From contig CALLAV010000257.1 of the NCBI GenBank assembly GCA_938001995.1, positions 1-8,820 of the forward strand: a DNA stretch of 8,820 nt. Direction: 5' to 3'. Position numbers and translations under genes: made by a program. Every line of letters starts with the position of its first letter. Position 1 is the first letter of the stretch. Source of the stretch: an uncultured Amylibacter sp. Lineage in GTDB: Bacteria > Pseudomonadota > Alphaproteobacteria > Rhodobacterales > Rhodobacteraceae. Below are positions 1 to 5,235 of the stretch, one piece after another. The notes under the pieces are model-generated. The model saw nothing but the letters and a program-made list of their open reading frames with translations. It was not told where the DNA came from and did not search any database.

Positions 1-1077
1 CCGGGTTCCAGCTTTGTTGCGCCGAATACTCCGTTGCGCGCAGCGCTGACCACTGAGGGGGCGAAGATCGCGGCAGGGCTGTCTGATCTGGGGAATTCCT
101 ACACGCCTGTGAGCGATATTCTGGACGAAAAGGCCTATGTGAACGGGATTGTTGGGCTAATGGCGACGGGGGGATCGACGAACCTGCTGATCCATTTGAT
201 CGCGATGGCGCGGGCCAGTGGTGTTGTGCTCGATTGGCAGGATTTTCAGGACATCGCAAATGTGGTGCCACTGCTGACGCGGATTTATCCCAATGGGTTG
301 GCGGATGTGAACCACTTCCATGCAGCGGGTGGCCTTGGGCTGGTAGTGCGTGAGTTGCTGGGCGCTGGGCTGCTGCATGACGATACGTTGACGGTCGCGG
401 GGCGCGGCTTGGCGCATTATACGAAAGAGCCGAAGTTGCGCGATGGGGTGTTGGTTTGGGAAGAAGGCGTGTCAGCGTCCTTGAACGACAAGATTATCGC
501 CACGGTTGCAACGCCGTTTCAGGAGACGGGCGGCTTGTCCTCTCTGGTTGGGAACTTGGGGCATGGGGTGATGAAAACCTCGGCTGTGGCCGTTGAACGC
601 CGTATGATTTCGGCGCCTTGTCGGGTGTTTCATGATCAGGCGTCAGTGGTCGCGGCGTTTCGTGCAGGGGAATTTGACAGCGACGTGGTCGTGGTGGTGC
701 GCTATCAAGGGCCAAAGGCGAACGGGATGCCTGAGCTGCACGGGTTAACGCCCTGTTTGACGGTGTTGCAGGATCGCGGGATTAAAGTGGCGCTGGTCAG
801 TGATGGGCGGATGTCGGGTGCGTCTGGTAAAGTTCCAGCGGCCATTCATGTGAGCCCTGAGGCCATTGATAACGGTCCGATTGCCTGTTTGCGCGACGGG
901 GATATTGTGACCGTGGACGCAGAGGCGGGCATTTTGTCTGTTGATCCGCGCGTGCTGGAGCGTGAAATCACGCACCCTGATAGTGCGGAATGTTTTGGTG
1001 TCGGACGCGAGATGTTTGGCATTTTCCGCAACAACACCGGGGCCGCAAAAGACGGCGCCAGCGTATTTGAATTTTGA
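1..1077 (+). CDS. edd: Phosphogluconate dehydratase (Edd), 3' part; start lies left of the window
   Basis: Edd is a cytosolic [4Fe-4S] dehydratase that converts 6-phosphogluconate to 2-keto-3-deoxy-6-phosphogluconate (KDPG), the first committed step of the Entner-Doudoroff pathway. The frame is open from base 1 and 358 residues are visible; family members have about 600, so roughly the first 240 residues are missing, including the region expected to carry most iron-sulfur ligands. Seen here are the IlvD/Edd family blocks [16 protein letters not shown] (near visible residue 57), VNHFHAAGG, and the C-terminal signature [18 protein letters not shown] (from visible residue 267), whose serine lies in the active site in this family. 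The end is intact and finishes in VFEF. A TTG at 34 is only an internal codon. eda follows 11 nt downstream, which fits an edd-eda operon. IlvD is a close paralogue, but the Edd-type signature and the eda neighbour favour Edd strongly. Confidence 0.96.
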   Translation, partial: PGSSFVAPNTPLRAALTTEGAKIAAGLSDLGNSYTPVSDILDEKAYVNGIVGLMATGGSTNLLIHLIAMARASGVVLDWQDFQDIANVVPLLTRIYPNGLADVNHFHAAGGLGLVVRELLGAGLLHDDTLTVAGRGLAHYTKEPKLRDGVLVWEEGVSASLNDKIIATVATPFQETGGLSSLVGNLGHGVMKTSAVAVERRMISAPCRVFHDQASVVAAFRAGEFDSDVVVVVRYQGPKANGMPELHGLTPCLTVLQDRGIKVALVSDGRMSGASGKVPAAIHVSPEAIDNGPIACLRDGDIVTVDAEAGILSVDPRVLEREITHPDSAECFGVGREMFGIFRNNTGAAKDGASVFEF

Positions 1078-1088
1078 AGGACAGGACG

Positions 1089-1727
1089 ATGATTACAGCA
1101 ATTGACGCAAGCAAACGGAATTTGGAGCTGTGCAGTATGGCTCCTGTGATCCCTGTTTTGGTGGTCGAAGATGCCAGCACGGCGTTCGATTTCGGGACAG
1201 CACTCGTTGCAGGGGGATTACCCGTGCTGGAGGTGACACTGCGCACAGAAGACGCGCTTGATGTGATTACTCAGATGGCGAAGGTTAAAGGCGGCGTTGT
1301 TGGGGCAGGGACGTTGTTGACGCCACAGGATGTGAAGAACGCCAAAGCAGCGGGTGCGCAGTTTGGCGTCTCACCCGGCGCTACGGATATTTTGATTGCC
1401 GCGTGCGAGGCCGAAGGGCTGCCGTTATTGGCAGGGGCTGCGACGGCGAGTGAGTCGATGAGATTGTTGGAAAAGGGCTATTCCGTGCAGAAGTTTTTCC
1501 CTGCAGAGGCATCTGGCGGGGCTAAAGCGCTCGGTTCCTTGGCGTCACCTTTGCCGCAAATTACGTTTTGTCCGACGGGTGGTGTATCGCCAAAGAACGC
1601 GAATGATTACCTATCGTTGCCAAATGTGCGGTGTGTGGGGGGATCGTGGGTCGCGCCGAAGGATTTGGTAGCGGCTGGCGACTGGGATGCGGTTCAGGCC
1701 TTGGCCCAATCCGCATCGCAATTGTGA
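1089..1727 (+). CDS. eda: KDPG aldolase (2-dehydro-3-deoxy-phosphogluconate aldolase, Eda)
   Basis: Eda is a class I aldolase that splits KDPG into pyruvate and glyceraldehyde 3-phosphate, completing the Entner-Doudoroff pathway; many Eda enzymes also cleave 2-keto-4-hydroxyglutarate. The protein has 212 residues, the usual length for this TIM-barrel enzyme. Visible motifs are the catalytic glutamate in VLEVTLRT (E48), the Schiff-base lysine in VQKFFPAE (K135), GVSPGATD (about 93-100), and the phosphate-binding PTGGV (162-166) and VGGSW (183-187). I chose ATG 1089 because AAGGA at 1077-1081 gives a 7 nt spacing; a TTG at 1074 would overlap the edd stop and lacks such a site. Co-transcription with edd is likely. 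The stop is only 3 bp from the fabI stop on the other strand. Confidence 0.96.
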   Translation: MITAIDASKRNLELCSMAPVIPVLVVEDASTAFDFGTALVAGGLPVLEVTLRTEDALDVITQMAKVKGGVVGAGTLLTPQDVKNAKAAGAQFGVSPGATDILIAACEAEGLPLLAGAATASESMRLLEKGYSVQKFFPAEASGGAKALGSLASPLPQITFCPTGGVSPKNANDYLSLPNVRCVGGSWVAPKDLVAAGDWDAVQALAQSASQL

Positions 1728-1730
1728 TAT

Positions 1731-2549
1731 TTATTTGCGACCTGTGACCACGTCGATGTCGGGCGCGTCTTCGGCCTTCATGCCGACAACGTGATAGCCT
1801 GCGTCCACGTGGTGGTTTTCGCCTGTGACGCCTGAGGACAGATCAGAACACAGGTACATGCCTGATTTGCCCACGTCGTCGGTCGTCACGTTGCGGCGGA
1901 GCGGTGAGTTCAGTTCGTTCCATTTCAGAATGTAGCGGAAATCGCCGATGCCCGATGCAGCCAGCGTTTTGATCGGGCCAGCGGACAGAGCGTTCACACG
2001 GATGTTTTTAGGGCCGAGGTCCATAGCGAGGTATTTAACGGATGCTTCAAGACCAGCCTTGGCGATACCCATGACATTATAGTGCGGCATAACCATTTCA
2101 GCGCCGTAATAGGTAAGAGTCAGCAACGCGCCGCCGTCTGGCATCATTTTTTCAGCGCGCTGGGCCACAGCGGTGAAGGAATAGACGGAAATATCCATCG
2201 TCATGCGGAAGTTGCCTTGGGACGTGTCCACATAGCGGCCGCGCAATTCGTTTTTGTCCGAGAAGCCAATGGCGTGCACAACAAAGTCCAGCTTGCCCCA
2301 TTTGTCCTGTAGCGTTTCGAACAGCGTGTCGATGGACGCGTTGTCTGTGACATCGCATTCCAGCACCAGTTCGGACCCAACACTTTCAGCAAGCGGTTTG
2401 ACCCGTTTGCCAAGCGCTTCGCCTTGATAGGAAAAGGCCAGCTCCGCACCCTGTTCGTGGCATGCTTTGGCAATACCCCATGCGATTGATTTGTCGTTAG
2501 CGACACCCATGATGAGGCCGCGCTTGCCTTGCATTAGTCCAGAATTCAT
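1731..2549 (-). CDS. fabI: Enoyl-[acyl-carrier-protein] reductase, NADH type (FabI)
   Basis: FabI performs the last reduction of each fatty acid elongation cycle, trans-2-enoyl-ACP to acyl-ACP, in the cytosol with NAD(P)H; it is the triclosan and diazaborine target in bacteria. The 272-residue protein is a short-chain dehydrogenase/reductase. It shows the FabI-style nucleotide site GLIMGVANDKSIAWGIA (11-27), CDVTD (65-69) for the adenine side, VHAIGF (91-96), and the active-site triad region with Y147 in TYYGAE and Y157 and K164 in YNVMGIAK, the Y-x6-K arrangement of FabI. NALSAGPIKTLAASGI (186-201) contains the substrate-loop start. ATG at 2549 is supported by a strong AAGGAG at 2561-2556 with a 6 nt gap. 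It is monocistronic here, facing away from pdxH, and its stop nearly abuts that of eda. Confidence 0.96.
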   Translation of the reverse strand: MNSGLMQGKRGLIMGVANDKSIAWGIAKACHEQGAELAFSYQGEALGKRVKPLAESVGSELVLECDVTDNASIDTLFETLQDKWGKLDFVVHAIGFSDKNELRGRYVDTSQGNFRMTMDISVYSFTAVAQRAEKMMPDGGALLTLTYYGAEMVMPHYNVMGIAKAGLEASVKYLAMDLGPKNIRVNALSAGPIKTLAASGIGDFRYILKWNELNSPLRRNVTTDDVGKSGMYLCSDLSSGVTGENHHVDAGYHVVGMKAEDAPDIDVVTGRK

Positions 2550-2652
2550 TGCCTGCTCCTTAGCCGTCTTGCGGTTTTAACCATTTACGCGAAGGCAGGT
2601 GGGGCCGCAAGTCTGGGGTTTTGCTGCGGTAGAAATGTGTGAATGAAACGAA

Positions 2653-2681
2653 TTTATTGAATATGTGTAGTTTTTTGTCAC
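2653..2681 (-). promoter_or_regulatory. Candidate sigma70 promoter for fabI
   Basis: Reading the minus strand, GTGACA (2681-2676) is followed after 17 nt by AATAAA (2658-2653), each within one or two bases of the -35 and -10 consensus. Transcription would start near 2646 and give a leader of about 97 nt before the fabI start. It was found by eye only; AT-rich chance matches are common. Confidence 0.35.
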
Positions 2682-2703
2682 TAAACCCACGGTTACGTTT
2701 AGG
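2675..2703 (+). promoter_or_regulatory. Weak candidate promoter for pdxH, overlapping the fabI -35
   Basis: TTGTCA (2675-2680) is followed after 17 nt by TTTAGG (2698-2703). The -35 resembles consensus but the -10 is poor. It shares the TGTCAC element with the candidate fabI -35 on the other strand, so the two divergent genes could compete for polymerase. An alternative is an element ending in TAAATA near 2764-2769, which would make the pdxH mRNA almost leaderless. I cannot decide between them. Confidence 0.2.
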
Positions 2704-2783
2704 TTAGGCTTGATTTGGGTCTCAAAATAATGTGGGGTGAGTTAAGCCGACCGGGAACGGCACTAAATATAGAGAACCGCACA

Positions 2784-3404
2784 ATGCCGACAGAATTATC
2801 TTCGGACCGTGGCGGCGTATTTGCGGGGGATGATCCTTTCGCAATCGCCAAAGCTTGGCTTGAAGAAGCAAAAGCTGCCGAGGTCAATGATCCAAACGCG
2901 ATAGCCCTATCGACGGTTGATAGTAGTGGTATGCCAAACGCGCGAATGGTGTTATTAAAAGACATCGAAGACGACGGATTTGTGTTTTTTACGAATTATA
3001 CAAGTACTAAAGCATCCGAAGTGCTGGCGACTGGCAAAGCTGCATTTGTAATGCATTGGAAGTCTTTACGCAGACAAATTCGGGTTCGGGGTACGATCTC
3101 AAAGGTCAGCGATGCTGACTCGGACACTTATTTCTTGTCTCGTAGCGTGTTCAGTCGCGTTGGGGCATGGGCCAGTGATCAATCTTCCCCATTGGACAAT
3201 CGGGGACAGCTTGAGCAGCAAGCAAAGAAGATGAAAGACGAATTGGGGGATGACCCTGGGCGACCACCACATTGGGGTGGGTTTCGGATTACGCCTTTGG
3301 AAATCGAGTTTTGGTGTGATGGCCCAGATCGGTTGCATGACCGATTTACATGGCGTCGGGACGCGGTGCAGTCTGATTGGATTGTAACACGACTCAACCC
3401 ATAG
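2784..3404 (+). CDS. pdxH: Pyridoxine/pyridoxamine 5'-phosphate oxidase (PdxH)
   Basis: PdxH is an FMN flavoprotein that oxidises pyridoxine 5'-phosphate or pyridoxamine 5'-phosphate to pyridoxal 5'-phosphate with oxygen, the last step of cofactor synthesis and its salvage. The 206-residue protein has the split-barrel PNPOx fold and the dedicated C-terminal dimerisation segment. FMN and substrate residues line up with the E. coli enzyme: R54-MVLLK59, TNYTSTK (70-76), LRRQIRVRG (95-103), Y116, R120 and S124 around GAW (127-129), WGGFRITP (164-171), R183 and H185 in RLHDR, ending in RLNP. I chose ATG 2784 because [12 protein letters not shown], where family similarity begins, lies close behind it; the frame is open from a TTG near 2715 but that extension looks non-homologous. 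The ribosome site is weak (AGAGAA at 2771-2776). The usual SRP before the GAW block is SRS here. Confidence 0.94.
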   Translation: MPTELSSDRGGVFAGDDPFAIAKAWLEEAKAAEVNDPNAIALSTVDSSGMPNARMVLLKDIEDDGFVFFTNYTSTKASEVLATGKAAFVMHWKSLRRQIRVRGTISKVSDADSDTYFLSRSVFSRVGAWASDQSSPLDNRGQLEQQAKKMKDELGDDPGRPPHWGGFRITPLEIEFWCDGPDRLHDRFTWRRDAVQSDWIVTRLNP

Positions 3405-3483
3405 TAGCTGTTTGAGTACAAGCGGCTTAACGAGTGAGAACGAAGTGAAAATACGAAATGTTTGAGAAGAGGGCACCGAAGAA

Positions 3484-3508
3484 CGCGAATTGGGGAATTG
3501 GCGTTTCT
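3484..3508 (+). terminator. Weak candidate terminator after pdxH
   Basis: An eight-position inverted repeat with one mismatch (3484-3491 against 3496-3503, loop GGGG) is followed by TTTCTT. It lies about 80 nt after the pdxH stop. The stem is half A/T and the T-run is interrupted, so it would be an inefficient terminator. It also overlaps the weak promoter-like match before the cold-shock gene, and both may be chance. Confidence 0.25.
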
Positions 3509-3519
3509 TAATGTATACG
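3490..3519 (+). promoter_or_regulatory. Weak candidate promoter for the cold-shock/DUF192 pair
   Basis: TTGGGG (3490-3495) and TATACG (3514-3519) are separated by 18 nt. A start near 3526 would leave a leader of about 34 nt before ATG 3560. The -35 is poor. The rest of 3405-3559 shows no gene or other clear signal. Confidence 0.22.
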
Positions 3520-3559
3520 TTAGAGGGTGATAACGGGTGTGCCCACAGTGGAGCGAAAA

Positions 3560-4081
3560 ATGGGTTCTAAGACAGGCAGCGTAAAGTGGTTTGACAGTAC
3601 CAAGGGTTTTGGGTTTGTGACCGACGACGCGGGCGGACGGGATATCCTGTTGCACGCCAACGTGCTGCGCAACTATGGCCACAGTTCAGTCGTTGAAGGC
3701 GCGCGCATTGTCGTCGAAGTGGCCGAAAGCGCCCGTGGCTTGCAAGCGCTAGAGATTCTGGATCTGGAATTGCCAGAAGCCAGTGAAGACGTTGTCTTGC
3801 GCGGTGTACCCGAGTTGGGCATCGATCTGACGACGCTGAAATCAAACGAGCCCCTGACACCTGCGCGGGTGAAGTGGTTCGATAAGATAAAAGGGTTCGG
3901 CTTTGTGAACCTGTTTGGCAATTCGGAAGACGTTTTTGTGCATATGGAAGTGCTGCGTGCCTATGGCATGGCAGAGCTGGCACAGGGCGAAGCGATTTGT
4001 GTGCGCACGGCGGATGGTCCGCGCGGGCGCATGGCGATTGAGATCCGAGCGTGGGATTTTGAGTGTGATAAAGGTAGCTAG
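3560..4081 (+). CDS. Two-domain cold-shock (CSD) nucleic-acid-binding protein
   Basis: This 173-residue cytosolic protein carries two OB-fold cold-shock domains that bind single-stranded RNA or DNA; such proteins act as RNA chaperones or antiterminators. Double-CSD proteins are common in Alphaproteobacteria (the Caulobacter CspC/CspD type). CSD1 spans about residues 4-68, with RNP1 KGFGFV (15-20) and RNP2 DILLH (28-32). CSD2 spans about 101-167, with KGFGFV (111-116) and DVFVH (124-128). They are joined by an acidic linker (about 69-99). The RNP2 phenylalanine of CSD1 is replaced by leucine (L30), while CSD2 keeps it (F126). ATG 3560 was chosen because GGAG at 3550-3553 lies 6 nt upstream and the domain begins at once; in-frame GTG codons at 3527, 3539 and 3548 are possible but less likely. 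Its end overlaps the DUF192 gene by 17 nt. Confidence 0.9.
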   Translation: MGSKTGSVKWFDSTKGFGFVTDDAGGRDILLHANVLRNYGHSSVVEGARIVVEVAESARGLQALEILDLELPEASEDVVLRGVPELGIDLTTLKSNEPLTPARVKWFDKIKGFGFVNLFGNSEDVFVHMEVLRAYGMAELAQGEAICVRTADGPRGRMAIEIRAWDFECDKGS

Positions 4082-4532
4082 TCTTGTTGCCGCTTTTGCG
4101 CTGATTGGCCACGGGGTTCTCGCTCAGTGTTCAGAAGACGTGGTCGATTTGCGTTGGGACGGTGGCAGTGCGCGGTTTAACGTTGAAATTGCCGATGATG
4201 ACCAAGAGCGTGGCCGCGGTCTGATGTTCGTTGAAAGCATGGGCCGTTATAACGGTATGTTGTTTATCTATGATGCGCCATCCACGGTGGCCTTTTGGAT
4301 GAAGAACACTTTGATCCCCCTAGATATGGTGTTCCTAGATCAGCACGGTGTTGTGCAGCACGTGCATGAAAATGCTGTGCCTGGCAGTTTGGAAACCATT
4401 CCGGGCGGGGACAATATTCTGGCCGTTTTAGAAGTAAACGGTGGCTTGGCCAGCAAGCTGGGTTTGGTCAAAGGTGCAGAGATGCGCCACCCTGCGTTTG
4501 CGCAATCGATGCCCGCTTGGGCCTGCGAGTAA
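4065..4532 (+). CDS. Exported DUF192 family protein
   Basis: The 155-residue protein starts with a short signal peptide: K3, a hydrophobic run [15 protein letters not shown], then a VLA/Q site near residue 20, so it is probably periplasmic. There is a cysteine at 22 but no good lipobox. Residues about 36-144 match DUF192 (PF02643): [13 protein letters not shown] (48-60), GMLFIYD (64-70), the hallmark [16 protein letters not shown] (77-92), and VLEVNGG (121-127). The biochemical function of this family is not established to my knowledge. The start is GTG 4065, inside the cold-shock gene, with GGGA at 4053-4056 as a ribosome site 8 nt away; TTG 4059 would add two residues and sits too close to it. 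The 17 nt overlap suggests translational coupling with the upstream gene. A tRNA-Pro gene follows 60 nt after the stop. Confidence 0.85.
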   Translation: MIKVASLVAAFALIGHGVLAQCSEDVVDLRWDGGSARFNVEIADDDQERGRGLMFVESMGRYNGMLFIYDAPSTVAFWMKNTLIPLDMVFLDQHGVVQHVHENAVPGSLETIPGGDNILAVLEVNGGLASKLGLVKGAEMRHPAFAQSMPAWACE

Positions 4533-4592
4533 ATCAAAGTATTTTTGGGGTTTTCAAACCCGCAAGGGCGGCGTATATCGCCACCACTGGTT

Positions 4593-4669
4593 CGGGGCGT
4601 GGCGCAGCCTGGTAGCGCACCTGTTTTGGGTACAGGGGGTCGTGAGTTCGAATCTCGCCGCCCCGACCA
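4593..4669 (+). tRNA. tRNA-Pro, anticodon TGG
   Basis: A full 77 nt cloverleaf can be drawn by hand. The acceptor stem is CGGGGCG (4593-4599) with CGCCCCG (4659-4665), the discriminator is A4666, and CCA is encoded (4667-4669). The D arm is GCGC/GCGC (4602-4605, 4615-4618), and the anticodon stem CCTGT/ACAGG (4620-4624, 4632-4636) closes the loop TTTGGGT with anticodon TGG at 4627-4629 and G at position 37. The T arm is GTGAG/CTCGC with loop TTCGAAT (4647-4653). C1-G72 pairing and the TGG anticodon fit proline, reading CCA and, by wobble, other CCN codons. No convincing promoter is visible in the 60 nt upstream. Confidence 0.97.
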
Positions 4670-4776
4670 GTAAAATTTCCCCACTTGTTATACAGGCTAT
4701 CGAGGTGCGTGTACTTCGACACACTTCGCAATGGTTCGATGTGATTCCGATCTATTTGCCAGTTGTATGGTGTTTT

Positions 4777-4800
4777 GTGAGAAGGGAATTCTCATTTTTT
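4777..4800 (+). terminator. Candidate Rho-independent terminator downstream of tRNA-Pro
   Basis: TGAGAA (4778-4783) pairs with TTCTCA (4789-4794) around the loop GGGAA, with a possible extra G-T pair outside, and six T residues follow directly (4795-4800). The stem is AT-rich, so efficiency is uncertain. It lies about 108 nt past the tRNA end and would end the tRNA precursor transcript. Confidence 0.45.
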
Positions 4801-5060
4801 GGGTAATCGCACCAGATTTCTCGGCAGGGTGGAGCAACTGGACATATTCGGCGCTCAGAAAAAATGCGGCTAAAAACTTTTTTGTTAACCTTTGATTCTG
4901 TGGATTGCGTGTGGACGAAATGGGCGCGGATTCAATTTTTTCTTTGTTCTGGCTTGGTTATCAGATTGTGCGGATGTGAAGTCCTAGATTTAGGCCCGCC
5001 GGTTGAATTGCGGCAACAGCGGGTCAATGGAAAAATGGGCAAAATTCTAAAAATTTTTCG
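4801..5060. other. Non-coding stretch between tRNA terminator and nrdJ promoter
   Basis: No convincing coding frame is present on either strand; the longest open frames (about 65 codons) show no family resemblance or ribosome site. The region is AT-rich with several A- and T-runs. It contains a strong potential hairpin at 4993-5025, a TTAACC element at 4885-4890 that resembles a CtrA half-site, and GATTC sites at 4894-4898 and 4929-4933. The A/T tracts at 5041-5058 lie directly upstream of the nrdJ -35 and could serve as an UP element. Confidence 0.5.
4993..5025. other. Strong potential stem-loop of unknown role
   Basis: GGCCCGC (4993-4999) pairs with GCGGGTC (5019-5025) with one G-T pair. 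After a small internal loop, GTTG (5002-5005) pairs with CAAC (5014-5017) around an 8 nt loop. No T-run follows on either strand, so it does not look like a simple terminator. It could belong to an unannotated small RNA or be a protein-binding site. Confidence 0.4.
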
Positions 5061-5087
5061 TTGACGGAGTCGCGAGCATCGTACAGT
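5061..5087 (+). promoter_or_regulatory. Candidate sigma70 promoter of nrdJ
   Basis: TTGACG (5061-5066) matches five of six -35 bases, and TACAGT (5082-5087) four of six -10 bases, with a short 15 nt spacer. A/T tracts at 5041-5058 precede it. Transcription would start near 5094, giving a leader of about 142 nt. A GAGTC methylation-type site (5067-5071) sits in the spacer, and the -10 lies inside the upstream NrdR-like box; both are where regulators of these kinds would act. Confidence 0.5.
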
Positions 5088-5093
5088 TTGTGC
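5078..5093. promoter_or_regulatory. Candidate NrdR box 1 (over the -10)
   Basis: Compared with the NrdR box consensus as I recall it (ACACWATATATWGTGT), this site matches 9 of 16 positions, with the right half TTTGTG best preserved. Alone it would be unremarkable. It gains weight from lying exactly 32 bp, about three helical turns, upstream of a much better match, as paired NrdR boxes typically do, and from covering the -10. NrdR is an ATP/dATP-sensing repressor of ribonucleotide reductase genes. Confidence 0.45.
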
Positions 5094-5095
5094 AG

Positions 5096-5139
5096 GCCTC
5101 CGATAAGAACCACAACATTTAGTGGGCACGTATAGAGGC
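5096..5139 (+). other. Potential two-tier RNA hairpin in the nrdJ leader
   Basis: GCCTC (5096-5100) can pair with GAGGC (5135-5139), enclosing a symmetric 9+9 nt internal loop and an inner CCAC/GTGG stem with an 8 nt loop. The inner stem is the NrdR-like palindrome, so it may exist for DNA binding only and the outer pairing may be chance. Confidence 0.25.
5110..5125. promoter_or_regulatory. Candidate NrdR box 2
   Basis: The site CCACAACATTTAGTGG matches 12 of 16 positions of the NrdR consensus as I recall it and has perfect CCAC/GTGG arms. It lies just downstream of the predicted nrdJ transcription start and 32 bp from box 1. Binding of NrdR to both boxes would block polymerase when dATP is plentiful. 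Confidence 0.6.
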
Positions 5140-5169
5140 AGGGAATGAAGGGCAGACGGCAGCTTTCAA

Positions 5170-5187
5170 GCTTGGGACACACCAAGC
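5170..5187 (+). other. Hairpin in the nrdJ leader
   Basis: GCTTGG (5170-5175) pairs perfectly with CCAAGC (5182-5187) around a 6 nt loop, 48 nt before the nrdJ start. No T-run follows. I do not see the conserved B12-box pattern of a cobalamin riboswitch around it. Confidence 0.35.
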
Positions 5188-5235
5188 CATGGCGCACGAG
5201 TCCTTGTGAAAATGTATTTAGCTTACGGGGCAGCC

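Noticed and set aside
4548..4561. GGGTTT/AAACCC inverted repeat between the DUF192 gene and tRNA-Pro as a terminator
   Set aside because: The loop would be only 2 nt, and no T-run follows on the plus strand; termination here would matter little if the tRNA is co-transcribed.
4340..4731. Minus-strand open frames across the tRNA encoding peptides with [21 protein letters not shown] sequence
   Set aside because: These are translations of the complement of tRNA-Pro, a familiar false-protein pattern; no ribosome site or family support.
4895..4905. DnaA-box-like TGTGGATTG near AT-rich sequence as a replication origin
   Set aside because: A single site with two mismatches, no companion boxes, and no origin-linked genes nearby.
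4593..5060. tRNA-Pro as an integration site for a mobile element
   Set aside because: The tRNA 3' end is not repeated downstream within the window and no integrase or phage-like gene is present.
4864..5129. Possible short genes of 65-66 codons on either strand in the tRNA-nrdJ spacer
   Set aside because: Neither has a convincing ribosome site or protein-like sequence, and both run across the hairpin or promoter elements.
5094..5235. Cobalamin riboswitch upstream of nrdJ
   Set aside because: No B12-box-like core or the expected multi-stem layout could be found, and the leader of about 142 nt is short for this class.
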